Source: Pseudogemmobacter sp044142105 (GTDB lineage: Bacteria > Pseudomonadota > Alphaproteobacteria > Rhodobacterales > Rhodobacteraceae). From it: a stretch of DNA of 64,000 nt. The notes beneath the pieces are model-generated. The model worked only from the letters and a program-made list of their open reading frames with translations. It was not told where the DNA came from and did not search any database. Positions 9,400 through 17,297 of this stretch are shown in pieces (position 1 is the stretch's first letter; every line of letters starts with the position of its first letter). The position numbers and the translations under genes are program-made. The DNA is taken from the NCBI RefSeq assembly GCF_044142105.1, contig NZ_JBGTYM010000003.1:310001-374000 (forward strand), read 5' to 3'.

Positions 9400-9741
9400 A
9401 TGCAGCATATCGACAATAACGGCCGCCGCTCGCGCGCCATCGTGGCCAATGGCACGATCTTCATGGGCGGGCAGGTGGCCGATGACTTCACCGCCGACGC
9501 GGCGGAGCAGACCCGACAGGCGCTGGCGCGGATCGACGCGATCCTGACCCAGGCGGGAAGCGACCGCTCCAAGCTGGTCTCGGCCCAGATCTGGCTGAAG
9601 TCGATGGAGGATTATGCCGCAATGAATTCCGTCTGGGATTCCTGGATCGACCGTGACCGCGCGCCCACGCGCTCCTGTGGCGTGGTCGAAATGGCTGATC
9701 CCCGCATTCTGGTCGAGATCATCCCGACCGCGATCCTCTGA
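9400..9741 (+). CDS. RidA/YoaB-family protein
   Basis: A 113-aa member of the Rid family. RidA itself hydrolyses reactive enamine/imine intermediates to ketones and ammonia. Family features seen: the GTIFMGGQVADDF N-terminal strand, QTRQALARIDAILTQAGS helix, and a conserved Arg in RAPTRSCGVVEMADPRILV. The composition resembles the YoaB-like branch. ATG 9400 is chosen because AAGAAGGACC precedes it at good spacing. An in-frame TTG at 9376 would overlap the Shine-Dalgarno. As the last gene of the operon it fits a pathway in which the upstream flavin dehydrogenase releases an imine. Confidence 0.85.
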   Translation: MQHIDNNGRRSRAIVANGTIFMGGQVADDFTADAAEQTRQALARIDAILTQAGSDRSKLVSAQIWLKSMEDYAAMNSVWDSWIDRDRAPTRSCGVVEMADPRILVEIIPTAIL

Positions 9742-10064
9742 CCGGCCCGGCCGCAAACTTCAACGCCCGTCAGAGAAGGCCTTTAATCTCTTTCTGTGGG
9801 GCCGCCAGTGCGGCGCATTGGGCGAACGGGCAGAGTCCGGGTGTCAACTGACCCTTGCGGCGCCTGTTCGCCCTCTCGATTCCCTCAAGCCTTGCCGAGG
9901 CCGATGCCATGCAAAAGAAGCGGAGCCTGATCCCGCACCGTTAATTTGGAATCCGAGGCGCGGATATCATCAGGGCTTTGCCGCCAAAAGCGGCTGACCG
10001 ATCAGAGGCCGGAGACGTTTGCGCAAGCCGGATCGCCACGCCCGACAATGTTGCGACTGCGCGG
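9742..10064. other. Non-coding stretch after the catabolic operon
   Basis: No open frame here has a recognisable family or a good ribosome-binding site. The stretch separates the + strand catabolic operon from an IS3-type remnant and looks like decayed DNA at an insertion junction. Confidence 0.4.
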
Positions 10065-10315
10065 CGGAGCATACATATTTGGCATGAGAGCCTTCAGCGC
10101 AGCTATCAAGCTTCGCCTTGACGAACAGATGCTTGAGCGTCGTGTGCTCGAGCGCCTTCAGCCGGCTGGAATTGGACGGCGGCACGCCCCGAAATTCGCC
10201 AGAAAGTGGAGCCGCTGATCCTTTGCCTGCACCAGGCCTCCGCAGCCTTTGGCCCAGCCTCCTGCTCGCGCAGGATCGCGATGATCTGCTTTTCCGCAAA
10301 CGTCTACCTTTTCAT
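10065..10315 (-). pseudogene. Remnant of an IS3-family transposase OrfA
   Basis: Read on the minus strand from an ATG at 10315, the frame gives MKR, a stop codon, then TFAEKQIIAILREQEAGPKA and a helix-turn-helix-like stretch ending in STFWRISG. This is the typical N-terminus of IS3-family OrfA. After a frame change, SSRLKALEHTTLKHLFVKAK corresponds to the downstream leucine-zipper part of OrfA. The early stop, the frameshift, the missing OrfB and the lack of visible terminal repeats show a dead fragment. Confidence 0.6.
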
Positions 10316-10344
10316 GCCCGGTGCTGCGATAAGCCCGGCCCTGC

Positions 10345-11025
10345 CTACAGCGCGCCTAGCGAGGCGATGAATCCAACGGCACTGCGGTCAAGTTCAGGAA
10401 AGCTGATATGGCATGTGCCGGCATCGCCGGACCATTCCAGCCGCGCATGGCCATTGCGGTCCAGCCGCCCCTTCGCCACCCGCCCGGTCGGCAGGACGAC
10501 CTCGTACCGCTCATTCGGCACGGCGCAATCGGCCTCGTCCAGCAGCTCGATCTCGACCCAATGACGTTCCACCACCGGATCACGCGCCGGCGTCGGGTCG
10601 ATCGGCGCCTGGGGCTGCGCAAGAAAGCTTTGCATCAGCACCGCGGCCCGTTCCACCGCTGCCTCGAAATCGTAGACCGGCCGATGCTCACCCCGCGGCC
10701 AGGGCAAGACGGCGATCCGCAGCCAGCCCGCCGCCAGTTGATCGCAAAGCCAGTCGATGACGGCATGATCCCCGGTTTCCACCCCCGGTCCCGCGCCGTC
10801 GCCATGCATCAGGCCGCGCACCGGTTCGATCTGGCCTGGCCGGAACAGCAGGCTGCGTAGCCGCGCTTCGGTCACGCCTGACCAGCCATGTTCCGTCAAC
10901 TCCTCCCTTCGGCGCAGCGCCTCGCGCAGATGCCAGGGCCGATAGATCAGCCAGTACTCGAAACCGTTCTCAAAGCGCAGAAGCGGCGCCGGGCCGTCGC
11001 CAAGCAGATTCGCTTTGTCAACCAT
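10345..11025 (-). CDS. Uncharacterised 226-aa protein with C-terminal cargo-associated beta domain
   Basis: I do not recognise the N-terminal ~140 residues. They are soluble and rich in Arg and Trp, with pieces such as FENGFEYWLIYRPWHLREAL and AVIDWLCDQLAAGWLRI. From about residue 150 the protein carries HWVEIELLDEADCAVPNERY and GRLDRNGHARLEW, closing with GTCHISFPELD. This pattern is familiar from proteins encoded beside VgrG/PAAR-type spike genes, where it forms a small beta domain (recalled family resemblance, not computed). Start ATG 11025 has GGAGGGAAGG just upstream. It is divergent from the LysM-like gene, across a 184-bp gap. A related beta pattern in that neighbour supports joint function. 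Confidence 0.6.
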   Translation of the reverse strand: MVDKANLLGDGPAPLLRFENGFEYWLIYRPWHLREALRRREELTEHGWSGVTEARLRSLLFRPGQIEPVRGLMHGDGAGPGVETGDHAVIDWLCDQLAAGWLRIAVLPWPRGEHRPVYDFEAAVERAAVLMQSFLAQPQAPIDPTPARDPVVERHWVEIELLDEADCAVPNERYEVVLPTGRVAKGRLDRNGHARLEWSGDAGTCHISFPELDRSAVGFIASLGAL

Positions 11026-11209
11026 ATCCTTCCCTCCGCGGCTCCCGCCTTGCGCCCCGCGCTTGTCAACCGGACAGCCGCAGCGGGCCAGGGTCGGGAA
11101 AGGTCGAACTCGCGCGAAAGTCACCCCTACTTTCCTTTGACACAATCCCTGCGGGTGCGGTTCAGTTCAAAGAAAAAATGACGGAACGATACGGGAAGGG
11201 GGAGGCTGA

Positions 11210-11851
11210 ATGCCGAAGAAACACCGGGTAGAGGCGGGCGACTGCATCGCCAGCGTCGCCTTCGAGAACGGCTTTCTGCCCGACAGGATCTGGGACCACC
11301 CTGAAAATGCCGCCCTGCGCGATAAGCGGGTCACCGGCAATGTTCTAGCCGCCGGCGATGTGCTGCATCTTCCCGATCTCGATCCCGACGAGGTGGAAAA
11401 GCCCTGCGACCAGCGCCACCGTTTCCGCCGCCGGGGCGTGCCCGAACGGTTGCAGATCAGGCTTCTCGACCTGCTTGATCAGCCACGCGCCGACCTTTCC
11501 TACCACATCACCGTGGATGGCGCAGCCCGATCGGGTGTCACCGATGGCGATGGCTGGATCCGCCAGGCCATTCCCGCCAACGCACAGAAGGCCGAGCTGA
11601 AACTTGAAACCGGCGAGGTCTATCAGATCGACCTTGGCCACCTGCCCCCGCATGACTGCATCGCAGGGGTGCAGCAGCGGCTGAAGAATCTTGGCTTCGC
11701 CTGCGACGAAGACCGGCGCGGCGAGGTGGGCGATGCCACGCGACGGGCAATTGCGGGCTTCCTGGACGATGCCGCCGCCGCCAGCCGCGACTGGGACTCG
11801 GCGGCGATCTGCGAGATCGGGCAGAAGCTGCGCGCCGCGCATGGGAGCTGA
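11210..11851 (+). CDS. LysM-like / peptidoglycan-binding-like protein
   Basis: A 213-aa protein without a signal peptide. Residues 4-62 resemble a LysM-like module of the kind found in phage-tail and contractile-system accessory proteins (HRVEAGDCIASVAFENGFLP, then LAAGDVLHLPD). Residues ~75-145 contain a beta domain similar to the one in the divergent neighbour (LQIRLLDLLDQPRADLSYHI). The C-terminal part (IAGVQQRLKNLGFACDEDRR and onward) resembles a PG_binding_1 helix bundle. GGGAGGCTGA precedes ATG 11210. It ends 4 bp before the EEP nuclease gene, so the two are co-transcribed. It might deliver or dock the nuclease, but no contractile-system genes are in this window. Confidence 0.65.
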   Translation: MPKKHRVEAGDCIASVAFENGFLPDRIWDHPENAALRDKRVTGNVLAAGDVLHLPDLDPDEVEKPCDQRHRFRRRGVPERLQIRLLDLLDQPRADLSYHITVDGAARSGVTDGDGWIRQAIPANAQKAELKLETGEVYQIDLGHLPPHDCIAGVQQRLKNLGFACDEDRRGEVGDATRRAIAGFLDDAAAASRDWDSAAICEIGQKLRAAHGS

Positions 11852-11855
11852 GTGA

Positions 11856-14255
11856 ATGCGCTGCGATGTGATGAATTGCGACGCGCTGGCGGCCAGATTT
11901 CAATGCACGACCTGCGGCGCGCTGGCCGATCTTTGCTTCACACATCGGCAGGGTTTCGTCTGTCGCTGCCGTCAGATCAGCTGGGGTCCGCCGGTCGGCC
12001 CCGATCCCCAGGCCGGGACGAGCTTTGCTGGTCAGGGGTTCGCTGGGCCGGGCTGGCAGAATCCCGAACCGCCGCAACCGCCCCCGCAACCCTCGGCCCT
12101 GCAATCGCCGGACCTGCCGCAGGGCTTCGTGCCACAGCACGTCACCGTCGCGCGCCATGATCAGAATACGCTCGCCCCACCGCCGAACCGGCTGTCGGTG
12201 CTCAGCTTCAATCTACAGAACTTCACCGGCGACCATCGCATGGGTCGAACCAACGGCCCGATCGGATCGCCTGCCAATGAGCTGCGGGCCGAGATCGTCG
12301 CGCGCCTGATGCAGGTCTGGGGCATCGATCTGCTGCTGGTGATGGAGACCGGATCGGATGTCAGCGCGGCGATGGAATCGATTCGGCGCCATGCTGGAAA
12401 TGCCTATACCTCGCTGGTCAGCCCGCATACCCATGACACGCCGGCCGTCACCCGGCATATGGTCGAGGTGCCCCATCCCTGGGTGCGCGATGTGCTGCGC
12501 CTGAGGCTTCTGTCCGAACAGTTCCGCCTGGATTGCAGCGATCCGCGCCACTGGACCGAGGCGACGGTCTTCGCGATGCTTGAGCAGCTGAACAATTGCC
12601 CCGGCGCGGCGGCGCTGCTGGACGAGCCAGGCGCCCGCTTTGCCGAAATCCGCGCCCTGCGCATCGCGATCAGCGGCCAGATCCTGTCCGCTGACGCGAT
12701 CCCCGGGCTGGATTGCGATATCCCCTCGCGCCCCGAGCAGGTCTTGCCCTGGATCCAGGCGATGGACCTTTTGCGCGACGAGGCGCGTCTGGTCCGGTTC
12801 GGCGTCCGGCCTCCATCGCACTTTGACCCCGACACGCAGTTGCGCCGGCTGATGTGCTGGATCGACATGCTTGAGGTGAAGGGGCTCTACCGTTTTCTGG
12901 CCGAGAACCCCAGTGGAGCGGGCACCATCGTGCGGCACATCTGGCATCGCCGCAGCAAGGACATGCTGGCCGTCTGCGCTGTGCTTCTGGTCGCCTATCG
13001 CCGGATCACGCTTGAGCGACGCTGGGAAGAGCCGCTGGACCAGCATGAGGACGCCGATCTGTATTACGAGGCGCTGCGGCATTTCGGCTGTGTCGACTTC
13101 CACTTCGAAACCTATGGCGCGCTGTTCCGCGGCACCAATCACCAGCGTCAGGAGATGCTGCAAGTCGTCGGCAACTGGTCGATCATCCGCTTCGACGACG
13201 AGGGGAATGTCCTTGACACCCAGCGCCCCGGCAGCCCGTTCAACTGGCGATCGGCCTGGCGCGCCGCGGTGCGGCTTCCAGGCACGCGCTGGGTCGAGGT
13301 GCTGCTCTTTCATACCCGCTTCACCCCCTCGCGCGAGGCGCTTGAGAATGAAGCGGAGGGCACCAATGTCGCCCGGACGCTGCGGATGCGCAGCGACAGC
13401 ATCCTGACCGTGGCGCAGGCTGTCACCGACGGCTGGGGCATCCCGATCGTGATGTGCGGCGATTTCAACCTGCCGATCAACGAAGGCCATCCCGTGTTGA
13501 CACATTTCGATGGCCAGATGCAGGACCTGGGCTTTGCGCGGGTGCCGGGTGGTCAGCCGCTGTCGACCCTGTGCTCGCCCGGAACGATCGCGCGTCAGGG
13601 ACAAGATTTCTACAGCGCCGCCTATGATGGGGCCTATCTTCAGGGCATTCCCGACGGTCATTTCGCATCGGCGATCATGACGATCGAAGATATTGGCACG
13701 GCCCTGGGCAACGCTCTGATCGAGCGGCTGAAGCCCTATGTCCTGGCCTATTACCGCCGCAAGATGGGCGGGCTTCTGGAGCGGCTGCGCAATCGCCGGG
13801 CCCGGCTGCTTGAAAACCTGCCGCGCAACCGGAACGTCCATGAGGCCTTCATGACGATCCTGGCCGATCTGCGCGCTGTCGGCGGAATTCGGGCTGATCT
13901 GTTCTGCCTCCGCGAGGCGGATTTCCGAAATCTGGAGGACCGGCTGAGCGCGCGCCTGCGTGCCTTCGAAGCGCGGCCGCTGGCGGCCAATGCCACGGCC
14001 GACGACCTGGCCGCCGATCCGGTCGCGGTTCTCATGACACAGCTGCGCGAACTTGAGACCCACGTCCGTTGGAACGATCTGGACGGAACGCGCCAGCGGC
14101 ACATCCGCGATTTCCTGGCCGAACTTGCAGACTCTCAGATCATCTTCGACAATATCGACACCCGGCCGGCGGTCCGCTGGGCGCTTGGCTATTCGCTGGT
14201 TGTCAGCGATCACTTGCCCTTGCGCCTGCGTTTCGACCTGGACCGCCCGCTCTAG
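11856..14255 (+). CDS. Large EEP-family (DNase I-like) nuclease/phosphatase with N-terminal Cys/His cluster
   Basis: A 799-aa protein. The endonuclease/exonuclease/phosphatase catalytic set is present: Asn119 in SVLSFNLQNF, Glu164 in LLLVMETGSD, a His in VLLFHTRFTP, Asp536 and Asn538 in CGDFNLPINE, and Ser-Asp-His at 784-786 (VVSDHLPLRL). The EEP fold is normally ~250-300 aa. Here long helical inserts lie between Glu164 and the His strand, and again between GDFN and SDH. Residues 3-38 hold a C-x4-C-x8-C-x2-C-x6-C-x2-H-x5-C-x-C cluster reminiscent of an AN1-type zinc finger. A Pro/Gln-rich linker (about 45-90) follows. Substrate (DNA, RNA or phospholipid) is not determined. Follows the LysM-like gene by 4 bp. 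Confidence 0.8.
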   Translation: MRCDVMNCDALAARFQCTTCGALADLCFTHRQGFVCRCRQISWGPPVGPDPQAGTSFAGQGFAGPGWQNPEPPQPPPQPSALQSPDLPQGFVPQHVTVARHDQNTLAPPPNRLSVLSFNLQNFTGDHRMGRTNGPIGSPANELRAEIVARLMQVWGIDLLLVMETGSDVSAAMESIRRHAGNAYTSLVSPHTHDTPAVTRHMVEVPHPWVRDVLRLRLLSEQFRLDCSDPRHWTEATVFAMLEQLNNCPGAAALLDEPGARFAEIRALRIAISGQILSADAIPGLDCDIPSRPEQVLPWIQAMDLLRDEARLVRFGVRPPSHFDPDTQLRRLMCWIDMLEVKGLYRFLAENPSGAGTIVRHIWHRRSKDMLAVCAVLLVAYRRITLERRWEEPLDQHEDADLYYEALRHFGCVDFHFETYGALFRGTNHQRQEMLQVVGNWSIIRFDDEGNVLDTQRPGSPFNWRSAWRAAVRLPGTRWVEVLLFHTRFTPSREALENEAEGTNVARTLRMRSDSILTVAQAVTDGWGIPIVMCGDFNLPINEGHPVLTHFDGQMQDLGFARVPGGQPLSTLCSPGTIARQGQDFYSAAYDGAYLQGIPDGHFASAIMTIEDIGTALGNALIERLKPYVLAYYRRKMGGLLERLRNRRARLLENLPRNRNVHEAFMTILADLRAVGGIRADLFCLREADFRNLEDRLSARLRAFEARPLAANATADDLAADPVAVLMTQLRELETHVRWNDLDGTRQRHIRDFLAELADSQIIFDNIDTRPAVRWALGYSLVVSDHLPLRLRFDLDRPL

Positions 14256-14397
14256 CACCGCCGCTTCTGCGACGCCCTGCTTTCAGTGGCAGCAGCGTCC
14301 GTGCGCACGCCATATCGGCGCCAGCTTCCGCAAACGCGTTCGCAGCGGGCGCTGCGCAAGCCACCATTTTGCCGAACCTTCCAACCTTCGGAAAAGC

Positions 14398-14417
14398 GCG
14401 GCCCCCGCGGGGGCCGC
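14398..14417 (-). terminator. Rho-independent-type terminator for the GlcG/HbpS-like gene
   Basis: A perfect 9-bp GC stem (14398-14406 with 14409-14417). On the minus strand it is followed by GCGCTTTTCC. It lies just past the stop of the minus-strand gene at 14432 and also insulates the convergent EEP gene. Confidence 0.6.
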
Positions 14418-14431
14418 ACGACATATGCCGA

Positions 14432-14920
14432 TTACTCGACCGCTGCGCCGATGGCGGTGAGGCCGGCCGTGGCGCAAGCCGCGTCGATATCGCCCGAGGG
14501 TGCGCCGCCGACTCCGATGCCGCCGAGCAGCGCCTCGCCGATGCGGATCGGCAGGCCGCCCGCCTGAATGACCATGCGCGAATCCATATCGCGCAGGCCG
14601 GCATTCTCGGGGGACGAGGCGATGAACCCGGCCAGCCCGGCCGTATCGCGGCCCATGGCGGCCGAGGTGAAAGCCTTGCCCGTCGCGCTGGCGCCAGTAT
14701 GTGGCCCAGAGGCATCCGCCTTCAGCAGCACCTTGGTCGCGCCATCGCGCGCCACGATGGCGACGCTGACATTATGGCCTTCGGCGGCACAGGCCTTCAG
14801 CGCGGCATCGGCGGCCTGCACCGCCAGATCCACCGGCAGATAGGGCGCGGTCGGCAGGTCTTGCGCGGCGGCGGCGAGGGGTGCCACGAAGGCGGCGGCA
14901 AGGATGGTGGTGCGGATCAT
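14432..14920 (-). CDS. GlcG/HbpS family heme-binding-like secreted protein
   Basis: A 162-aa protein with a Sec signal peptide (MIRTTILAAAFVAPLAAAAQ). The mature part matches the GlcG/HbpS fold: VDLAVQAADAALKACAAEGH, VAIVARDGATKVLLKADASG, a central helix with TGKAFTSAAMGRDTAG, and the glycine-rich GEALLGGIGVGGAPSGD near the end. Members are small periplasmic or extracellular proteins. HbpS binds heme and senses redox stress together with a two-component system; GlcG's role is unclear. It lies next to a minus-strand sensor kinase/regulator pair, with 88 bp between. Partnership is possible but not shown. Confidence 0.85.
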   Translation of the reverse strand: MIRTTILAAAFVAPLAAAAQDLPTAPYLPVDLAVQAADAALKACAAEGHNVSVAIVARDGATKVLLKADASGPHTGASATGKAFTSAAMGRDTAGLAGFIASSPENAGLRDMDSRMVIQAGGLPIRIGEALLGGIGVGGAPSGDIDAACATAGLTAIGAAVE

Positions 14921-15008
14921 GGAAATCTCCTGTCATTGGCGATGACCGGAAGTTAATCCCGCTCCGCCCGAACGGGTATGCGTAGCCCTTGCATCGGCCT
15001 CCGTAGAA

Positions 15009-15617
15009 CTACCGAGCTGCGCGGCTCTCCAGCCAGAGCCGGGTCATCTCGGCCTGGGAACTGGTGCCCAGCTTGGCCCCGATGGCGGCGCGGTGGCTTT
15101 CCACCGTGCGCGGCGACAGGCCCAGCCCCGCGGCGATCTGCCGTGTGGTGAAGCCCGCTGTGATGCGTTCCAGAACCTCGGCCTCGCGCGGGGTCAGGGT
15201 GGAAAGCAGCGCCAGTGTCTCGGCCAGCTCGGCCCGGCGCTCCAGCTTGCGGTCGAGGAGCGCCTGCGCTTTCTGGATCGCCTCGATCAGGTCCTGCTCG
15301 TCGACCGGCTTCGACAGGAAGTCGATGGCGCCGTTTCGGAAGGCGCGGCGGCAGGCCTCGATATCGCCATGGCCGGACATGATGATGGTCGGCCAGTCGA
15401 TGGCCAGATCGGCGAGCCGTTCCTGCAATTTCAGGCCAGAGATCACCGGCATGCGAATGTCGATCAGCAGACAACCTGGCGCCAGATGCGGCAGGCGGCC
15501 TAGAAAGCTCTGCGGATCGGCAAAGCCGGTCACCGGAATGTCCACGGTCGAAAGAAGCAGGGTCAGCGCCTGACGCACCGCTGCATCGTCATCGACCAGA
15601 TAGACGGTATGGGTCAT
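15009..15617 (-). CDS. FixJ/NarL-type response regulator
   Basis: A 202-aa two-domain regulator. Residues 5-118 are the receiver, with acidic pocket DDD at 9-11, phospho-acceptor Asp53 in LLIDIRMP, Ser81 and Lys103 (DFLSKPVDE). The C-terminal LuxR-type helix-turn-helix contains LTPREAEVLERITAGFTTRQ and SPRTVESHRAAIGAKLG. Its start overlaps the stop of the upstream kinase gene (ATGA), so the pair is translated together. A FixJ-type regulator paired with a DctB-like kinase is less usual than the DctB-DctD (NtrC-type) arrangement. Target genes unknown. Confidence 0.92.
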   Translation of the reverse strand: MTHTVYLVDDDAAVRQALTLLLSTVDIPVTGFADPQSFLGRLPHLAPGCLLIDIRMPVISGLKLQERLADLAIDWPTIIMSGHGDIEACRRAFRNGAIDFLSKPVDEQDLIEAIQKAQALLDRKLERRAELAETLALLSTLTPREAEVLERITAGFTTRQIAAGLGLSPRTVESHRAAIGAKLGTSSQAEMTRLWLESRAAR

Positions 15618-17128
15618 GGCGTATCACCGGCCAGCGGCAGGGTGATGCGGAAACTAGCGCCGTCGGGGCTGTCTTCCAGCGCAATCTCTCCTCCGGCGCG
15701 TTCGACCAGCCGTTGGCTGAGCGCGAGGCCAAGGCCGGTGCCGTCCGCGCGGGTGGTGGTAAAGGGGGTGAAGAGCCGCGCCCGCATGTCGGGCGCGATG
15801 CCGGGGCCGTTGTCGCGGATCGTCAGCACGGCCTGGCCCGCCTCGGTCCGCAGGGTCACGCGGACCTGCCCTGCGGGCCTGTCGCTCAGCGCTTCCAGCG
15901 CGTTGCGCACCAGGTTGAACGCCACCTGTTCCATCTCGACCGGGTCGGCACGCAGCAGGACCGGATCTGGTGGCAGGTCGAAGGCCAGCGCCACGCTTTG
16001 CGCCCGGGCCTGTGCGCCCAGCAGCGCGGCGACATTGCGCAGCGCGGCGCGCAAGTCGAAGGCCAGCACCGTCGCCGTCTGCGGGCGCGACCAGTTGCGG
16101 AACCTTTCCAATATGGCCGAGGCGCGGCGGGCCTGGGCCACGGTATCCTCAAGCACCGAGGCCAGCCGATTGCTATCGCCGCGCGCCAGCAGCCGTCGCC
16201 CGGCCTGCGCCTGCGCCAGAATGGCGGTCAAGGGTTGCGTCAGTTCATGCGTCAAGCCGCTGGCCATCTCGCCCATGGCATTGACGCGCGCGGCGTGGGC
16301 CAGCCGTGAGTCCAGCGCGCTGAGCCGCGCCTGTTCCATCGCCTGTCCTGCCCGTCGCCGCTGGCGCAGGAAGGCCAGTGCACCAACGGCGGCCAAGGTG
16401 GCGGCCAACAGGACCAACGCCGTGCGGAGCGGCGGGAAAAGGTCGCGGAGCGCGATGCTGCGTGCCGTGTCCAGCCGCAAGGGTTGCGAGGCGCTGCCCA
16501 GGATCTTGGTCTGCCATGCCTCTTCAACCGCGCCGCGCCGGAACAGCGGCGTTCCATCCGGCAGCGACAGGGCCAGGCCGAGTCCGGGCCGAGTCCAGAA
16601 GGGGCCGGCCTCGTCCAGCAGGCGGGCGGCGTCGATCGACAGGATGAGCCCGTGGCGCGCTGTACTGGAATTGGGGCTGCGCTTGACCATGATGTAATGC
16701 CCGGTCCGTGCCGGATCGGGCAAAAGCGCGATCTCTCCGTCCGAGGCCAGGGCCGCCGCCCGGATCTGGGTCACCAGCGCGGGATCCAGGGCCGTTCCCA
16801 CTGCCGCGCCATCCCCCTGCAGCGGCACCAGCGTGATGGCGCTGATGCGTGGATAGAAACGGGTGATCGAGGCCGCCACTTCCAGAAATAGCCTTTGGTC
16901 GGGATCGTCACTCGCCACCGCGATCGCGGACAGCGCCGTCAGATGCGCATCATGCTGATCGGCCCGTTGCGAGGCCAGACGATGCAGCACAGCGGTTTCC
17001 TGCGCCAGCTCGGCAGTCAGTGCCCGGTGCTGCAGGATCCCCATGGCCGTCAGCAGAACAAGCAGCAATCCGGCCCAAAGAAGAGCCAACCTTGCCGGGT
17101 TTTCCAGAAAGGGCACAGATCGCGTCAT
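15614..17128 (-). CDS. DctB-like sensor histidine kinase
   Basis: A 504-aa membrane kinase. TM1 is at about residues 16-32. A ~200-residue periplasmic sensor follows, with Cache-like features (for example ASITRFYPRISAITLVP). TM2 is at about 236-254, then a short coiled linker and a HisKA helix with His294 in GLTHELTQPLTAIL. The HATPase domain has N box NLVRNALEAL, G1 DNGPGIA and G2 GTGLGLALSQ. The HELTQPL motif is typical of the DctB/FixL branch. ATG 17128 gives a short N-terminus before TM1; upstream extensions lack coding character. It probably senses a small carboxylate or similar periplasmic ligand and phosphorylates the FixJ-like regulator encoded immediately downstream. Confidence 0.9.
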   Translation of the reverse strand: MTRSVPFLENPARLALLWAGLLLVLLTAMGILQHRALTAELAQETAVLHRLASQRADQHDAHLTALSAIAVASDDPDQRLFLEVAASITRFYPRISAITLVPLQGDGAAVGTALDPALVTQIRAAALASDGEIALLPDPARTGHYIMVKRSPNSSTARHGLILSIDAARLLDEAGPFWTRPGLGLALSLPDGTPLFRRGAVEEAWQTKILGSASQPLRLDTARSIALRDLFPPLRTALVLLAATLAAVGALAFLRQRRRAGQAMEQARLSALDSRLAHAARVNAMGEMASGLTHELTQPLTAILAQAQAGRRLLARGDSNRLASVLEDTVAQARRASAILERFRNWSRPQTATVLAFDLRAALRNVAALLGAQARAQSVALAFDLPPDPVLLRADPVEMEQVAFNLVRNALEALSDRPAGQVRVTLRTEAGQAVLTIRDNGPGIAPDMRARLFTPFTTTRADGTGLGLALSQRLVERAGGEIALEDSPDGASFRITLPLAGDTP

Positions 17129-17297
17129 GGCGCCAATCTTGCAGGTCGGACAGGGAAGGGAAATGGCCTGTTCAGCCCGCGGGCCTGCGCAAAAGTCGCC
17201 GTGACGGAGGTTCGAAAGCCGGACCAGAGCGTTGGATCGCTGCGCAGGTCGATCGGTTCTCTCGATCTGCTTTCCGAGAACAGCTCCGTCAGACCAT

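Noticed and set aside
10345..14255. Type VI secretion or extracellular contractile injection cluster
   Set aside because: No sheath, tube, baseplate, VgrG/PAAR or ATPase genes are present. Only cargo- or adaptor-like proteins are seen.
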